NCBI GenBank assembly: GCA_020201335.1
Contig: JAIVGZ010000034.1
Span: 1 to 47,764, forward strand
Source: Natronospirales bacterium
GTDB taxonomy: Bacteria; Pseudomonadota; Gammaproteobacteria; Natronospirales; JAIVGZ01
Length of the DNA stretch: 47,764 nucleotides
Direction of reading: 5' to 3'
The notes under the pieces are model-generated. The model worked only from the letters and a program-made list of their open reading frames with translations, made no database searches and was not told the origin of the DNA. How positions within the stretch are numbered: the first letter of the stretch is position 1; every line of letters begins with the position of its first letter. The translations under genes were made by a program, and so were the position numbers. This document shows positions 30,223-39,296 of the stretch, piece by piece.

Positions 30223-31485
30223 TCAGCGCAGTATCCCCGCGACGAGGTGGAGCGCACGCTCCACCGCGCCGCGGTTCTGTTCAAGCACCCGCCGCCCGGC
30301 GGCACCGACCCGCCGGCGTGCATCATCGTCGCCGAATAGCCCGACCAACTCCGCGGCAAGGCTGTCTGCGTCCACGACACCTCGAACCGCCCCGCCCTCC
30401 GCCAACAGTCCGTGTATGCGGCGCACCGAATCCACGTGCGGGCCGCACAACAGCGGCAAACCGAACGCGGCGGGCTCCAGCAGGTTGTGTCCCCCGACCG
30501 GCACCAGGGTGCCGCCAATGAACGTAACGTCGGCAAGCCCGTAGAACACAGCCAATTCACCGAGCGTATCGAGCAGATAGACCTGCACACCGGCACCGGC
30601 CGACGCCTTGCTGCTGCGTCGGCCCGAACGGAAACCTGCGGCCTCAATCAACCCGGCGACCGCGTCAGCGCGCCCCGGATGACGCGGTGCGAGCACCAGT
30701 AGCGCGTCCGGGTGCGCGGTGAGCAAAGCGCGGTGCGCGGCGAGCACCGGGCCGTCTTCGCCATCATGCGTGCTCGCCGCAATCCATACCGGGCGTGCGC
30801 CGAGCTGCAGGTCCGCACGCAGCGCGGCCGTACGCTGGTGGATGCCTTCCGGCAGGCGGAAGTCGAACTTGATGTTGCCGCCGATTGTCACGCGCGTCGG
30901 GTCTGCCCCGAGCGCTTGAATGCGCTGTGCGTCAACCTCCGTCTGCGCACTAATCACCTCGGGGATTGAGAGCGTCGCAGCGGTCAGCCGCCGCATGCGG
31001 CCGTATGCTCGCGCGCTGGATTCGGTGACGCGCGCGCTGACGATCACGACCGGGACTTCCGCACGCCTGCACGCAGCGTACAGGTTCGGCCACAATTCAG
31101 TTTCCACGACGATTGCGATGCGAGGCTTAACCCGCTCCAAGAAGCGTCGCACCGCGCCCGGAAAATCGAACGGCAACAGCGCACAGCAGATGTCTTCCGG
31201 CAGCATGCGCAGCGCATGCTCGCGACCGGACGGCGTAAACGAAGTCAGCGTCAACGGCAGGTCGGGGTACTTGAGCCTTAGCGCATTGATTAACGGCAGT
31301 GTGGCCTGGATTTCGCCGACGGAAGCGGCGTGTACCCAGATGCCACGTGGCGCGCGCGTTTTGATCCGCCCCAAACGCTCGCCGAGCCCACGGCGCCACG
31401 CCGGGTCGCGGATTGCCAGCAGCAGCAAGCGCACTGCAATCGCCGGTGCCAGCAGGTACCACGCGAGTGAGTACAGCGTGCGCAC
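30223..31485 (-). CDS. waaA: 3-deoxy-D-manno-octulosonic acid transferase
   Basis: IWVHAASVGEIQATLPLINALRLKYPDLPLTLTSFTPSG, ETELWPNLYAACRRAEVPVVIVSARVTESSARAYG, ASTHDGEDGPVLAAHRALL, GGTLVPVGGHNLLEPAAFGLPLLCGPH; likely GTG start at 31485. Confidence 0.95.
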   Translation of the reverse strand: MRTLYSLAWYLLAPAIAVRLLLLAIRDPAWRRGLGERLGRIKTRAPRGIWVHAASVGEIQATLPLINALRLKYPDLPLTLTSFTPSGREHALRMLPEDICCALLPFDFPGAVRRFLERVKPRIAIVVETELWPNLYAACRRAEVPVVIVSARVTESSARAYGRMRRLTAATLSIPEVISAQTEVDAQRIQALGADPTRVTIGGNIKFDFRLPEGIHQRTAALRADLQLGARPVWIAASTHDGEDGPVLAAHRALLTAHPDALLVLAPRHPGRADAVAGLIEAAGFRSGRRSSKASAGAGVQVYLLDTLGELAVFYGLADVTFIGGTLVPVGGHNLLEPAAFGLPLLCGPHVDSVRRIHGLLAEGGAVRGVVDADSLAAELVGLFGDDDARRRVGAAGRRVLEQNRGAVERALHLVAGILR

Positions 31486-31492
31486 GCCGGCG

Positions 31493-32902
31493 CTACTTCG
31501 TGCGGCCGCGCAATGCGGCGATGATGCGGCTCGACGACTTTCCCTCGCGGAACGGGAGGATGCGTACGGCACCTGCGCAGCGCCCGCCGGCTACATCATC
31601 GGCGCTGTAGTCGCCCCCTTTGACGAGGATGTCCGGGCGCACCGCGCAGACCAGCCGCTCCGGTGTGTCCTCGCTGAACGGCACCACCCAGTCAACGACG
31701 GCGAGACCGGCGAGCACGGCCATGCGGTCAGCGACAGCGTTCACCGGACGGCCGTCGCCTTTCAGACGCCCCACCGATGCGTCATCGTTCACGGCGACCA
31801 CCAGGCGGTCGCCGAGTCGGCGAGCTTCATCCAGATACCCAACGTGGCCGGCGTGCAGGACGTCAAAGCACCCGTTGGTCATCACGATGCGTTCGCCGGC
31901 AGCGCGCGCGGCGGACACGCGCGCTATCAACGTGGGTTCGTCCAGTACGCTATGGTCGCGGCTGGTGTGCAGCGCAAGCGCGAGCTCCGCAGCACTCACC
32001 GATGCGGCACCCAGCTTGCCAACAACGATGCCGGCTGCGAGGTTCGCGAGGCGCGCCGCATCCTCGAATGACTGTCCACTCGCAAGCGCCGCGCCTGCGG
32101 TCGCAATCACGGTATCGCCGGCGCCGGTCACGTCGTACACCTCGCGCGCCTCCGCTGGCAGATGCAATACACCTGAGCGCGTACAAAGGCTCATGCCTTC
32201 GTCGCTGCGTGTAACCAGTAGTGCATCCAGTTCGAGGTCGCGGCACACGCGCGCAGCGCGGTCGGCCAATTCGGCGTCACCCGCGCACCGACCGACGACC
32301 GCTTCAAATTCACCACGGTTCGGCGTCAGCATCGTCGCGCCGCGATAACGCCTCCAATCGGAACCTTTTGGGTCAACCAATACGCGCTTGCCAGCAGCAC
32401 GCACAGCGGCGATCAGGTCGGGCACCGCGGCCAATGCCCCCTTTCCGTAATCGGACAGGATGACGAGGTCCGCGTCTGCCGCGTGACCCGCAGCGCGCTC
32501 ACCGATGCCCACAGTGAGGCCAGCTGCAACCGGGTCTTCAAAATCCAGACGGATCAATTGTTGGTTACGCGAGATTACGCGCAATTTCGTGATGGTCTGC
32601 CAACCGTCGACTGAAACGAGGTCAGCGGTGACGCCCGCACGCTCGATTGCAGCAGACAGTGAGCGGCCCGCATCGTCCGCCCCGACGAGCGCGACGAGCG
32701 TAGCCTGTACGCCAAGTGCGGTGAGGTTCACAGCGACGTTGCCGGCACCACCAGGCCGTTCCTCTGCGGCGCCGACCCGGACGACCGGCACGGGTGCTTC
32801 CGGCGAAATCCGCGCAGTCTGCCCATACCAGTAACGGTCGAGCATCGCGTCACCTACAACGAGTACGCGCGCTTTATCGAACCGTGGCATGTCAGGGTTC
32901 AT
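31493..32902 (-). CDS. hldE: bifunctional heptose 7-phosphate kinase / heptose 1-phosphate adenylyltransferase
   Basis: VLVVGDAMLDRYWYGQTARISPEAPVPVVRV, VYDVTGAGDTVIATAGAALASG, VMTNGCFDVLHAGHVGYLDEARRLGDRLVVAVNDDASV. Confidence 0.97.
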   Translation of the reverse strand: MNPDMPRFDKARVLVVGDAMLDRYWYGQTARISPEAPVPVVRVGAAEERPGGAGNVAVNLTALGVQATLVALVGADDAGRSLSAAIERAGVTADLVSVDGWQTITKLRVISRNQQLIRLDFEDPVAAGLTVGIGERAAGHAADADLVILSDYGKGALAAVPDLIAAVRAAGKRVLVDPKGSDWRRYRGATMLTPNRGEFEAVVGRCAGDAELADRAARVCRDLELDALLVTRSDEGMSLCTRSGVLHLPAEAREVYDVTGAGDTVIATAGAALASGQSFEDAARLANLAAGIVVGKLGAASVSAAELALALHTSRDHSVLDEPTLIARVSAARAAGERIVMTNGCFDVLHAGHVGYLDEARRLGDRLVVAVNDDASVGRLKGDGRPVNAVADRMAVLAGLAVVDWVVPFSEDTPERLVCAVRPDILVKGGDYSADDVAGGRCAGAVRILPFREGKSSSRIIAALRGRTK

Positions 32903-32920
32903 CGCGCAGGATGATAACCT

Positions 32921-33865
32921 ATGCCGCGAATGGCGACTGCATCCACACCGTTTCCCTGGCGCGCGTACCTCGCTCCCCGTTACTGGCGGACTTGGGTGGC
33001 GCTGGGAATGCTGCGTATCGCGGCCATGCTTCCGTTCCGGCTGCAGCTTGCAGTGGGCCGGATTGCCGGCCGCTTCGCGTACCACTTGATGCCACAGCGT
33101 CGTGCGGTTGCAGCCGTCAATTTAGAGCTGTGTTTTCCTGAGCTCGGCGCCCACGCGCGCCGGCGCCTGCTGCGCGCCCACTTCGAATCGCTCGGCATCG
33201 GCCTCGTCGAAGTGGGTTGTAGCTGGTGGACGCCCGACGAGGTGGTGCGCGCACGGGTCGCAGTCTCCGGTCTCGAGTATCTGGAACAGGCGAAGGCGGA
33301 CGGCGTTCCGGCAATCCTGCTGTCCGCGCATTTCACAACGCTTGAAATCGGCGGCCATGTGTTGAGCCAGCTGGCGCCGATCAGCGTGATGTACCGCCGC
33401 AACGATAACGCGCTGCTCGAGGAACTGATTCAGCGTCACCGCCGCCGCCGGGTCGCCAGCGCGATCCACCGCGATTCGGTCAAGGACATGCTGCGCGCGC
33501 TGAAGCGCGGCGAGGCGGTCTGGTACGCACCGGACCAGAACTATCGGCGTTCGAACAGCGCCCTGGTGCCGTTCTTCGGCCATCCGACGCCGACGAATAC
33601 AGCGACATCGAGGCTCGCTCAGATTTCCGGTGCGCGCGTGATCCCGTTTGCAGTCGCGCGCCTTCCCGGTGTGCAGGGTTACCAGCTGACGCTGCACCCA
33701 CCGCTCGCGGACTTTCCGACGGGTGACGCATTCGCCGACACGATTCGCGTGAACGGAATCCTCGAAGAACAGGTGCGCGCGGTGCCGGAGCAGTACCTGT
33801 GGATTCACCGCCGCTTCAAGGTGCCGGTCGGCACCGGCGGCGACCCCTACGAAGACGCCTCGTAG
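32921..33865 (+). CDS. lipid A biosynthesis acyltransferase (LpxL/HtrB family)
   Basis: LSAHFTTLEIGGHVLSQLAPISVMYRRNDNALLEELIQRHRRRR, VWYAPDQNYRRSNSALVPFFGHPTPTNTATSRLAQISGARVIPF. Confidence 0.93.
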   Translation: MPRMATASTPFPWRAYLAPRYWRTWVALGMLRIAAMLPFRLQLAVGRIAGRFAYHLMPQRRAVAAVNLELCFPELGAHARRRLLRAHFESLGIGLVEVGCSWWTPDEVVRARVAVSGLEYLEQAKADGVPAILLSAHFTTLEIGGHVLSQLAPISVMYRRNDNALLEELIQRHRRRRVASAIHRDSVKDMLRALKRGEAVWYAPDQNYRRSNSALVPFFGHPTPTNTATSRLAQISGARVIPFAVARLPGVQGYQLTLHPPLADFPTGDAFADTIRVNGILEEQVRAVPEQYLWIHRRFKVPVGTGGDPYEDAS

Positions 33866-34569
33866 CCGGCATAGCCATCGAGAAGCGCACGCCATCCCGC
33901 CGGCGTGTAGTAAAGCGCCCGCCCGGTCGCGTGGACTTTCTCGAGCGAGCGACGCAGCCGCCCCAGGTTTTTCCGCGCCCAGCGCCCATCGCGGCGGCGC
34001 CGGCGACCGCGGTCGAAATCAACGAGGTAAACGGCTCCGTCCTGGTCGATCAGGATGTTGTGCGCGTTGAGGTCTGCGTGCCAGATACCGGCGAGATGGA
34101 AGCGCCGCAGCGTGGCACCGACGCGACGCCAGGTCCTTGCGTCGGGTTCGCTATCCGCCAGCAGGGACACGAGCGAACGGGTGCCGGGCAGCCACTCAGT
34201 CAGCAGCTCCGCGCGGTACCAAAATGCGGTGCGTACCACGCGTGCCGCGAGCGGCGCGGGCACGGGCATCCCTTCGGCGTGCAATTCGGCCAGCAGGCGC
34301 CACTCGAGGAACGCGCGCGTGCGCTCTAGCCCGGTCCACAGGTATGCACTTCGGATCAGCCGACGCACCATGCCGCCGCGGCGGTAATGGCGCAACGCGG
34401 CGAGCAAGTCGTTGACGCGCACGCGCCAAACGGTGCCGCGGCCACCGCCGACGACCGGCTCCGGGTCAGCCGATGCGCGGTGGTCAAACGGAATATCGCC
34501 GGGGTGCGGGATGCGGTCGGCATCGTATAGGATGACCCGGGTGCCTTCGCGAAATAGTCTGGGATCCAT
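33847..34569 (-). CDS. kdkA: 3-deoxy-D-manno-octulosonic acid kinase
   Basis: GGRGTVWRVRVNDLLAALRHYRRGGMVRRL, IWHADLNAHNILIDQDGAVYLVDFDRGRRR. Confidence 0.9.
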   Translation of the reverse strand: MDPRLFREGTRVILYDADRIPHPGDIPFDHRASADPEPVVGGGRGTVWRVRVNDLLAALRHYRRGGMVRRLIRSAYLWTGLERTRAFLEWRLLAELHAEGMPVPAPLAARVVRTAFWYRAELLTEWLPGTRSLVSLLADSEPDARTWRRVGATLRRFHLAGIWHADLNAHNILIDQDGAVYLVDFDRGRRRRRDGRWARKNLGRLRRSLEKVHATGRALYYTPAGWRALLDGYAGYEASS

Positions 34570-34571
34570 AG

Positions 34572-35618
34572 GTGCCTGTGTCTAAGCCACGCTCGCTCTG
34601 CGTATTGCGCCTTTCGGCAATCGGCGACGTATGCCATACGGTGCCGGTCGTGCGCACACTGCAGGCCGCGTTCCCCACGGTGCCGCTCACCTGGGTGATC
34701 GGTCGTACCGAAGCCACTCTGGTCGGCGACCTCGACGGCGTCGAGTTTATCACCTTCGATAAGCGCAGCGGTTTGCGCGGTATGCGTGCACTCGGCCGCG
34801 AATTGGCCGGTCGCCGCTTCGACGTGGTGCTGCAGATGCAAGTGGCTATCCGCGCGAGCATTCTGGGCGCCTTCATTCCTGCAGGCCGCCGGCTCGGCTT
34901 CGACCGCGCGCGGGCGCACGACTTCCAGTGGCTGTTCACTAACGAGCGCATCGCCGCGGGCGGCCGCCAGCATGTGATGGACGCGTTATTCGGTTTTGCT
35001 GAGGCGCTGGGCGTCCATGAACGCTTGCTCCGCTGGGACATCCCGGTAGCGGCCGACGACGAGGCGTTCGCGCGCGGGTTGGTATCGGATGACACCTCGG
35101 CACTGGTAATCAGCCCATGCTCGAGTCAGCGCACGCGCAACTTCCGCAACTGGCGTGTGGAGCGCTACGCAGCGGTCGCCGACCACGCGTGGCGCCGCCA
35201 CCGGATGCGGGTGCTGGTCACCGGCGGACCGACCCAGCTCGAACGCGAATACGGCGCCGCACTCGTTGCTGCGTGTCCGCACGCGACTGACCTGACGGGG
35301 CGCACAACGCTGAAGCAGCTGTACGCTTTGCTCCGGCGCGCGCGCGCGCTCGTGGGCCCGGACTCAGGGCCGGTGCACATGGCGACTGCCGCTGGCACGC
35401 CGGTCATCGGCCTCTACGCCACCTCGAATCCCGCGCGTACCGGCCCCTATTTCAGTTCCGAATGGACCGTGGATCGCTACGCCGATGCGCTGGCACGCGA
35501 GCGCGGCACCACGCCAGACGAGGTTGAGTGGGGCGGCCGCGTGCGGAGCCCCGACGCGATGGACTTGATTACCGTCGACGAAGTGACCGTGCGGCTCGAC
35601 CGGCTGATGGAGACCTGA
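34572..35618 (+). CDS. glycosyltransferase family 9 (LPS heptosyltransferase-like)
   Basis: LCVLRLSAIGDVCHTVPVVRTLQAAFPTVPLTWVIG, LVTGGPTQLEREYGAALV, ALVGPDSGPVHMATAAGTPVIGLYATSNPARTGPY. Confidence 0.92.
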   Translation: MPVSKPRSLCVLRLSAIGDVCHTVPVVRTLQAAFPTVPLTWVIGRTEATLVGDLDGVEFITFDKRSGLRGMRALGRELAGRRFDVVLQMQVAIRASILGAFIPAGRRLGFDRARAHDFQWLFTNERIAAGGRQHVMDALFGFAEALGVHERLLRWDIPVAADDEAFARGLVSDDTSALVISPCSSQRTRNFRNWRVERYAAVADHAWRRHRMRVLVTGGPTQLEREYGAALVAACPHATDLTGRTTLKQLYALLRRARALVGPDSGPVHMATAAGTPVIGLYATSNPARTGPYFSSEWTVDRYADALARERGTTPDEVEWGGRVRSPDAMDLITVDEVTVRLDRLMET

Positions 35619-36271
35619 TGCTCATTTCGTACCGGTACAACTTCCTGTTCGTCCACATCGCGAAAACGGGTGGCACCTCGGTGCGGGCTGCGCTGCGCCC
35701 GTACCGCTGGGGCGGCTGGTACTCGTTCCCTGCGTGGGTAGGCAGCATGCTCGACCAGGCGACAGGGCACGCAGTACCGGCGAAGTTCCGGCGTCATGCG
35801 AAAGCGATTGTCGCGCAGGAGATGTTGCCCGCAGACCTGTGGAGACGACTGTTCAAGTTTACGGTCGTGCGGAACCCATACGACTTGCAGGTGAGCGCGT
35901 GGCTGCATCTGCAGCGCGAACACCCGCGCCTGGTGGATGGCTTCGCTTCGTTCCCGGAATTCATCGCTTACAAGTTCGACCCGGAGCGCGCACCGGAGCC
36001 GTTGGTCGACATTACGATGCAGCCGATGAGCGAGTACGTCGTCGACCTGCAGGGGAGGGTCATTATCGACTACATCGCGCACACTGAAACCCTGGATGAT
36101 GACTTCGCGACGATCTGCGCGCGCATCGGCCTAAACCCACCCCCGGCGTTGCCGCGCGCCCGCGCGGCGCAAGGCCGAAAGCCGTACCGCGCGTACTACG
36201 ATGACGCATCGCGCGCTGCTGTCGCGCGCCATTACGCACGGGACCTCGAGGTATTCGGCTACGAGTGGTGA
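35618..36271 (+). CDS. sulfotransferase family 2 domain protein
   Basis: YNFLFVHIAKTGGTSVRAALRP (5' PAPS loop), FKFTVVRNPYDLQVSAWLH (3' phosphate motif), DYIAHTETLDDDFATICARIGL; overlaps GT9 stop by 1 nt. Confidence 0.88.
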   Translation: MLISYRYNFLFVHIAKTGGTSVRAALRPYRWGGWYSFPAWVGSMLDQATGHAVPAKFRRHAKAIVAQEMLPADLWRRLFKFTVVRNPYDLQVSAWLHLQREHPRLVDGFASFPEFIAYKFDPERAPEPLVDITMQPMSEYVVDLQGRVIIDYIAHTETLDDDFATICARIGLNPPPALPRARAAQGRKPYRAYYDDASRAAVARHYARDLEVFGYEW

Positions 36272-36272
36272 A

Positions 36273-36467
36273 TCAGTCGATGAGGGTGTATTCAGCGCCG
36301 CAGTACATGCACTTCGCGGTTCCACCTGCTGCTTCAATCGGCAGGTATACGCGCGGGTGCGAATTCCAGAGGGTCTGGTCCGGCATAGGGCAATGCAGCG
36401 GCAGGTCCGCCTGCGTGACTTCGTAGCGGCGCTGCGCGTTCGGGGTTCGTTCCATTTTCGCTGCCAT
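36273..36467 (-). CDS. zinc-finger domain-containing protein (zf-CHCC type)
   Basis: LPLHCPMPDQTLWNSHPRVYLPIEAAGGTAKCMYCGAEYTLID. Confidence 0.9.
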   Translation of the reverse strand: MAAKMERTPNAQRRYEVTQADLPLHCPMPDQTLWNSHPRVYLPIEAAGGTAKCMYCGAEYTLID

Positions 36468-36475
36468 GGCGCGGA

Positions 36476-39289
36476 TTATACCTCAAGGTACTGCTGCCAC
36501 AGCCCAATGACGAACGCCCGTTCGGAGACGAATTCGTCATCGGGGGCCAGCGCCGGCAGCCCCTGCAGGCCGAGCCGGTGCACACGCTCTCGCAGTGCGC
36601 GGTAGGCGTCGGCGAGCCGCTCTCCAGTCACCGCGTCTAGTATCCCGGTCGCGACCAATCCATCCAACTGGCGGATGTTGTCGCTCCATTCGAGCAATGC
36701 CGGGTGCGTGTGTGCGTTTGCAAGCACCAGGAATTGCACCAGGAACTCGATGTCCGCGGTGCCGCCGCGCTCCTGCTTGATGTCGAAAACGCCGGGCCGC
36801 GTCCAACGCAACTCGTCGCGCATGCGTGCGCGCATCGTTGCGACGTCGGCGCGCAAGCCGGCAAGCTCGCGGGGTCGTGACAGCACTTCATCGCGCACAG
36901 CGCGGAATTCAGCGCCGATTTCGGCGCTGCCGGCCACCGGACGCGCGCGCAGCAGCGCCTGGTGTTCCCAGGTCCACGCGTCATTGCGCTGGTACGACGC
37001 GAACGCGGCGAGGCTGGAAACCAGCAAACCGCTCGACCCGCTCGGGCGTAGCCGGGTATCGACCTCATACAGCTTGCCTGCCGCGGTCGGGGTTGCGAGC
37101 AAGTGAACAACGCGTTGCCCAAGGCGCGCGAAGAATACGGTGTTGTTGATCGGACGCTCGCCTTCCGTCTGCCCGACACCGTCGTCGGCGTCGTGCAGGA
37201 ATACGAGATCCAGGTCCGAGCCGTACGCGAGCTCCCAGCCGCCGAGCTTGCCGTACGCGACGACAGAAAAACCGCGTTCGCGCCGCGGGCCTGCCGCGCC
37301 GCGCAACGGGCGGCCATGCTTCGCGACCAGTTGGTCCCACGCAAGCCGCAACGCGCTGCCGAGCACGACCTCCGCCAGTTCGGTCAGGCGGTCGGACACC
37401 TTCATCAGCGGTATCAATCCAGTCAGGTCGGCGACGGCAATCCGCAGCACCGCTGCCTGCTGGAAGGTGCGAAGCGTATCCATCTGCCGCTCAAGGTCAT
37501 CCGGCGCGATGCCATGGAGCATCTGCGCCAGCTCGGCCTCGAACGCGGCGCGCTCGGGTGGCTCGGTGAAGATGCGCGAGTCCAGCAGTTCGTCCAGTAA
37601 CAGCGGCGCGCGCGCGACGCGGTCCGCGACCAGCGTACTTGCGCTGCACAGCCGCGCGAGGTGCTCGAGCGCGCGCGGATTCTCGGTCAGCAACGCGAGG
37701 TAGCTGATACGTCGGTCGATTGCCTCGACCACACGTAATAGTCGCAAGAGAACGGCGTCCGGGTTCGGATGCACGGCCGCCGCACGCAATACGGCGGGGA
37801 GCAACTGCTCGAGCCGCGCGCGTCCGTCATCGCCGATGCTGCGCCAGTACGCGCCGCGGCGTAGTTCCACCAGGCGGGTGAGCGCTGCCTCCGGTTCGAC
37901 GAAACCTGCGGCGCCCAACGCCGCTGCGGCGCCCTCCGCGTCTTCGTGGTGCCAGACCATACCAACCGGGTCGCCTGCGTCCTCCGCCTGATCCGGCGAC
38001 GCAAACACTGCGTCGAAGTGCTCGGCGACTGATGCGCGCACCGCCGCCAGCGCATCGGCAAACGTGTCCCAGTCGTTGAAGCCCATCGCGGCGGCAAGGC
38101 GCAAGCGGGCCAACGGATCTTCGGGCAAGTCGTGCACCTGCTGGTCCGCCAGCGCCTGCAGGCGGTTCTCGACGCGGCGCAGGAACTTGTACGCATCTTG
38201 TAATGCCGTGGCAGCGGCGACGCCGATGTGCCGGCTCGCGGCCAGCAGCTCAAGTACGCGCAGGATGCGCCGCTCCTGCAACTCAGGGTCGCGGCCGCCC
38301 CGTATCAGCTGGAACGCCTGGCCGACGAACTCGACTTCCCGGATGCCGCCGGGGCCAAGCTTGATGTTGTCAGCGAGTTCGCGCCGCGTAACCTCGCGCT
38401 CGATCTTCGCCTTCATGCGCCGTAGCTGTTCGAAGCTGCCGTAATCGAGGTAACGCCGGAACACGAACGGGCGCAAAAGGCCGAGCAGTCGCTGCCCTTC
38501 ATCCGGGTCGCCGGTCACCGGCCGCGCCTTGATTAACGCGTAGCGCTCCCAGTCGCGCCCCTGCTCCTGGTAATACGATTCGAACGCACCGAACGAGAGC
38601 GCGAGCGGGCCCGCGCCGCCGAACGGGCGCAAGCGCATGTCGACGCGGTACACGAATCCGTCCGGCGTCGGCGCGTCGAGAAGCTGGATCAGTCTCCGCC
38701 CGCAGCGGGTGAAAAACTCCTCGTTGCTGATCGAGCGCTCACCGTCGGTCGCGCCGTTCTCCGGCCACGCGAAAATCAGGTCGATATCCGAAGAGAAATT
38801 GAGTTCGTGCGCGCCGAGCTTGCCCATCGCCACGACCACGAGGTGCTGCGCGCGGCCGCCGGCGTCCCGCGGCGTGCCGAAGCGCGCGACGAGTTCCGCC
38901 TCCGCGTGTCGGTACGCCGCCTGGATGCACGCATCCGCGAGGTCCGAGAGTTCATTGATTACCGATTCGAGGTCCGCAAGCCCGGCCAGGTCGCGCCACC
39001 CGATGCGCGCGGCCTCGGTGCGCCGTACGCGTCGCAGCACCGCCTCGGGCTCGGCGCCGAGGTCAGCGATGAGCGCATCGTATTCGGCGCGGCCGCGCGG
39101 ACGTTCGAGTTCGGAGAACACACCCGGGTCCGCCGCGGCAGCCGCGGCCACAAAGTCGCTGCAGGCCATCACGAGCGCAGCACCCGGGACCTTCGGCGGA
39201 TCGGGTACGCGCGCCCAGTTCCGCTCCGCAATCTCGCGCAAGGGCGCGGGCAGCGCCTCGATCGAATCGAGCTTGTGGGTGACGGCCAT
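36476..39289 (-). CDS. glnE: bifunctional glutamine synthetase adenylyltransferase/deadenylase
   Basis: LVVVAMGKLGAHELNFSSDIDLIFAWPENG and VVAYGKLGGWELAYGSDLDLVFLHDAD: two nucleotidyltransferase GSDxD modules; 937 aa. Confidence 0.97.
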   Translation of the reverse strand: MAVTHKLDSIEALPAPLREIAERNWARVPDPPKVPGAALVMACSDFVAAAAAADPGVFSELERPRGRAEYDALIADLGAEPEAVLRRVRRTEAARIGWRDLAGLADLESVINELSDLADACIQAAYRHAEAELVARFGTPRDAGGRAQHLVVVAMGKLGAHELNFSSDIDLIFAWPENGATDGERSISNEEFFTRCGRRLIQLLDAPTPDGFVYRVDMRLRPFGGAGPLALSFGAFESYYQEQGRDWERYALIKARPVTGDPDEGQRLLGLLRPFVFRRYLDYGSFEQLRRMKAKIEREVTRRELADNIKLGPGGIREVEFVGQAFQLIRGGRDPELQERRILRVLELLAASRHIGVAAATALQDAYKFLRRVENRLQALADQQVHDLPEDPLARLRLAAAMGFNDWDTFADALAAVRASVAEHFDAVFASPDQAEDAGDPVGMVWHHEDAEGAAAALGAAGFVEPEAALTRLVELRRGAYWRSIGDDGRARLEQLLPAVLRAAAVHPNPDAVLLRLLRVVEAIDRRISYLALLTENPRALEHLARLCSASTLVADRVARAPLLLDELLDSRIFTEPPERAAFEAELAQMLHGIAPDDLERQMDTLRTFQQAAVLRIAVADLTGLIPLMKVSDRLTELAEVVLGSALRLAWDQLVAKHGRPLRGAAGPRRERGFSVVAYGKLGGWELAYGSDLDLVFLHDADDGVGQTEGERPINNTVFFARLGQRVVHLLATPTAAGKLYEVDTRLRPSGSSGLLVSSLAAFASYQRNDAWTWEHQALLRARPVAGSAEIGAEFRAVRDEVLSRPRELAGLRADVATMRARMRDELRWTRPGVFDIKQERGGTADIEFLVQFLVLANAHTHPALLEWSDNIRQLDGLVATGILDAVTGERLADAYRALRERVHRLGLQGLPALAPDDEFVSERAFVIGLWQQYLEV

Positions 39290-39296
39290 CGGCGCG

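Noticed and set aside
38637-39296. 220-residue N-terminal extension of the DUF3095 ORF
   Set aside because: Lies fully antisense to glnE. The family signature begins right after ATG 39297.
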